5,284 nt of DNA, from assembly GCA_937894185.1 (NCBI GenBank), contig CALCSA010000403.1:1-5284 (forward strand), given 5' to 3'. The notes beneath the pieces were generated by a model, which was given only the letters and a program-made list of their open reading frames with translations, was not told the origin of the DNA and did not search any database. Shown here piece after piece: positions 4,523-5,284 of the stretch (positions are counted from its first letter, which is position 1; each line of letters opens with the position of its first letter). The DNA comes from an uncultured Clostridia bacterium (GTDB lineage Bacteria > Bacillota > Clostridia > Oscillospirales > Ruminococcaceae). The translations under genes and the position numbers were made by a program.

Positions 4523-5125
4523 CTACCCTTTGAGAATATCCTCCAACTGGGCGTAAGAATCGATGACCTTGCCTACAATGCCGTAATTCACCGCTTCGCC
4601 CGCGCCCATCCAGAAGTTGCGGTCGGTGTCTTTTTCTACCTTTTCCAGAGGCTGCCCCGTAGCCTTGGAGATCAGGGCGTTGATCCGGGAGCGGATTTTA
4701 AGCAGCTCGTTGGCTTCAATTTCAATATCCACGCTCTGGCCCCGCACGCCGCCCAAGGGCTGGTGAATCATATACCGGGTGTTGGGCAGGGAAAGGCGCC
4801 GGCTCTTGTCCGCCGCCAGATAGATGCTCACGCCGGCGCTGGCCACCCATCCGGTGCCAATGATGTAGACCGGGGGCTTTATAAAGCGGATCATGTCGTG
4901 GATGGTGTCTCCCGCCTCCACGTGGCCGCCCTGACTGTTGATAAACAGCTTGATGGGAGCATCCCCCATCTCTTGCAGAATCAGCAGTTGGGCGCAGATT
5001 TTCTGGGCCAGCTCCTGATTGATTTCACCGCTGATCATGATGCTGCGGCTGTCCAGCAGCTTGCGGGTCAGCAAACTTTGCTCCCGCGCATCTTCCCGAT
5101 GGTTGTCTTCCTCGTTGTAAAACAT
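4523..5125 (-). CDS. clpP: ClpP-family peptidase, divergent, with Asn in place of the triad Asp
   Basis: 200 aa. ClpP subunits form a barrel-shaped serine peptidase that degrades proteins fed by Clp ATPases in the cytoplasm. The nucleophile region is GTGWVASAG (Ser96 in VAS). The His is in RYMIHQPLGG (His121). IEIEANELLKIRSRIN (135-150) is the handle helix region. The end reads DTDRN, FWMGAGEAVNYGIVGKVI. Aligned with ClpP DTERD, the third triad residue is Asn170 instead of Asp. The same Ser-His-Asn triad is described for Listeria ClpP1. The oxyanion-side SPGG is SQGG (INSQGGHVEAGD, 62-73). The N-terminus is acidic and unlike the axial loop of standard ClpP. I chose ATG 5123-5125, nine bases after AAAGGA; a TTG two codons upstream (5131) is possible but sits only three bases from it. 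No Clp ATPase gene is adjacent. It lies 44 bp after a gene for a glycine-rich protein and may be co-transcribed with it. It is probably a second, regulatory or specialised ClpP rather than the housekeeping one. Confidence 0.9.
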   Translation of the reverse strand: MFYNEEDNHREDAREQSLLTRKLLDSRSIMISGEINQELAQKICAQLLILQEMGDAPIKLFINSQGGHVEAGDTIHDMIRFIKPPVYIIGTGWVASAGVSIYLAADKSRRLSLPNTRYMIHQPLGGVRGQSVDIEIEANELLKIRSRINALISKATGQPLEKVEKDTDRNFWMGAGEAVNYGIVGKVIDSYAQLEDILKG

Positions 5126-5134
5126 ATTCAAATG

Positions 5135-5140
5135 TCCTTT
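5135..5140 (-). promoter_or_regulatory. Ribosome binding site deciding the clpP start
   Basis: AAAGGA on the minus strand lies nine bases before ATG 5123-5125 and three before TTG 5129-5131. The ATG is preferred. A GAGGG just upstream (5141-5145) would suit the TTG at nine bases, so the choice is not certain. Confidence 0.6.
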
Positions 5141-5169
5141 CCCTCGTATTTTCTATGCAAGTCAGGCTG

Positions 5170-5283
5170 CTACCGGCGGCCTCCAAAACCACCGGAACGT
5201 CCGCCGCCTCCGCCGCCTCCGCCAAAGCCGCCGCCGGAACGTCCGCCGCCTCCGCCAAAGCCGCCGCCGCCAAAGCCGCCGCC
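5170..5283 (-). CDS. Glycine-rich C-terminal tail of a truncated protein (probably TPM/YgcG-like)
   Basis: Only the last 37 codons and the TAG stop (5170-5172) are in the window; the gene enters from the right edge. All codons are Gly, Phe, Arg or Ser: runs of three to eight glycines broken by single Phe, with two GRSGG units, ending GGFGGRR. Such tails close many TPM-domain (YgcG-type) membrane-anchored or secreted proteins, where a signal peptide, a TPM domain and a transmembrane helix come first. None of those parts is visible, so the family is inferred from the tail alone. Glycine-rich RNA-binding or surface proteins are alternatives. clpP follows 44 bp downstream on the same strand with no terminator between. 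Confidence 0.75.
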   Translation of the reverse strand, partial: GGGFGGGGFGGGGGRSGGGFGGGGGGGGRSGGFGGRR

Positions 5284-5284
5284 G
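5192..5284 (-). repeat. Short direct repeats in the Gly-rich coding tail
   Basis: A 23-bp unit is repeated exactly at 5192-5214 and 5234-5256 (begins CCGGAACGTCC on the plus strand). GCCAAAGCCGCCGCCG occurs at 5221-5236, 5254-5269 (last base differs in context) and 5269-5284. They encode GRSG and GGGFG units, and such tracts readily gain or lose copies. Confidence 0.75.

Overview
The window reads as chromosome of a fairly GC-rich member of the Clostridia; I would guess the Oscillospiraceae or a close relative. The reasons are the form of HisRS (a clostridial-type insertion with four cysteine pairs), a divergent clostridial-type ClpP, a clostridial-type O-acetylhomoserine sulfhydrylase, strong AAAGGAG/AGGAGG ribosome sites, and small clostridial-looking proteins. 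Every supported gene lies on the minus strand, so transcription runs from high to low coordinates. I see no mobile element, CRISPR array, tRNA or rRNA.

In transcription order, the right edge holds the glycine-rich C-terminal tail of a protein cut by the window edge, probably of the TPM/YgcG type. It is followed 44 bp later by a ClpP-family peptidase whose usual catalytic Asp is Asn. Next comes a hairpin-rich gap of about 175 bp, which ends in a very good promoter (TTGCCA, 17 bp, TGCTATAGT). This promoter drives a PLP-dependent O-acetylhomoserine sulfhydrylase (MetY family) through a GC-rich leader of about 115 nt that contains an 18-bp perfect palindrome.

Downstream of metY are two small genes. 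One encodes a 61-aa charged soluble protein. The other encodes a 52-aa glycine-rich membrane protein. A strong terminator-like hairpin lies between them and a second terminator follows the 52-aa gene. A second good promoter (TTGTAA, 17 bp, TGATAAAAT) then starts a new unit: a 181-aa acidic protein of two similar halves with a predicted LSm-like beta character, followed by hisS 46 bp later. The leader is only about 20 nt, so no T-box precedes hisS.

Downstream of hisS is a 177-bp gap with a long bulged hairpin and a terminator-like hairpin, then the N-terminal 102 residues of a polysaccharide-type flippase that runs off the left edge.

The genes are mostly housekeeping (tRNA charging, sulfur and methionine metabolism, proteolysis, envelope polysaccharide export) and do not form one obvious pathway. 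I find no convincing new multi-gene system. The points most worth checking are the Asn-triad ClpP, the two-domain protein coupled to hisS, and the structured non-coding segments next to metY, hisS and clpP.
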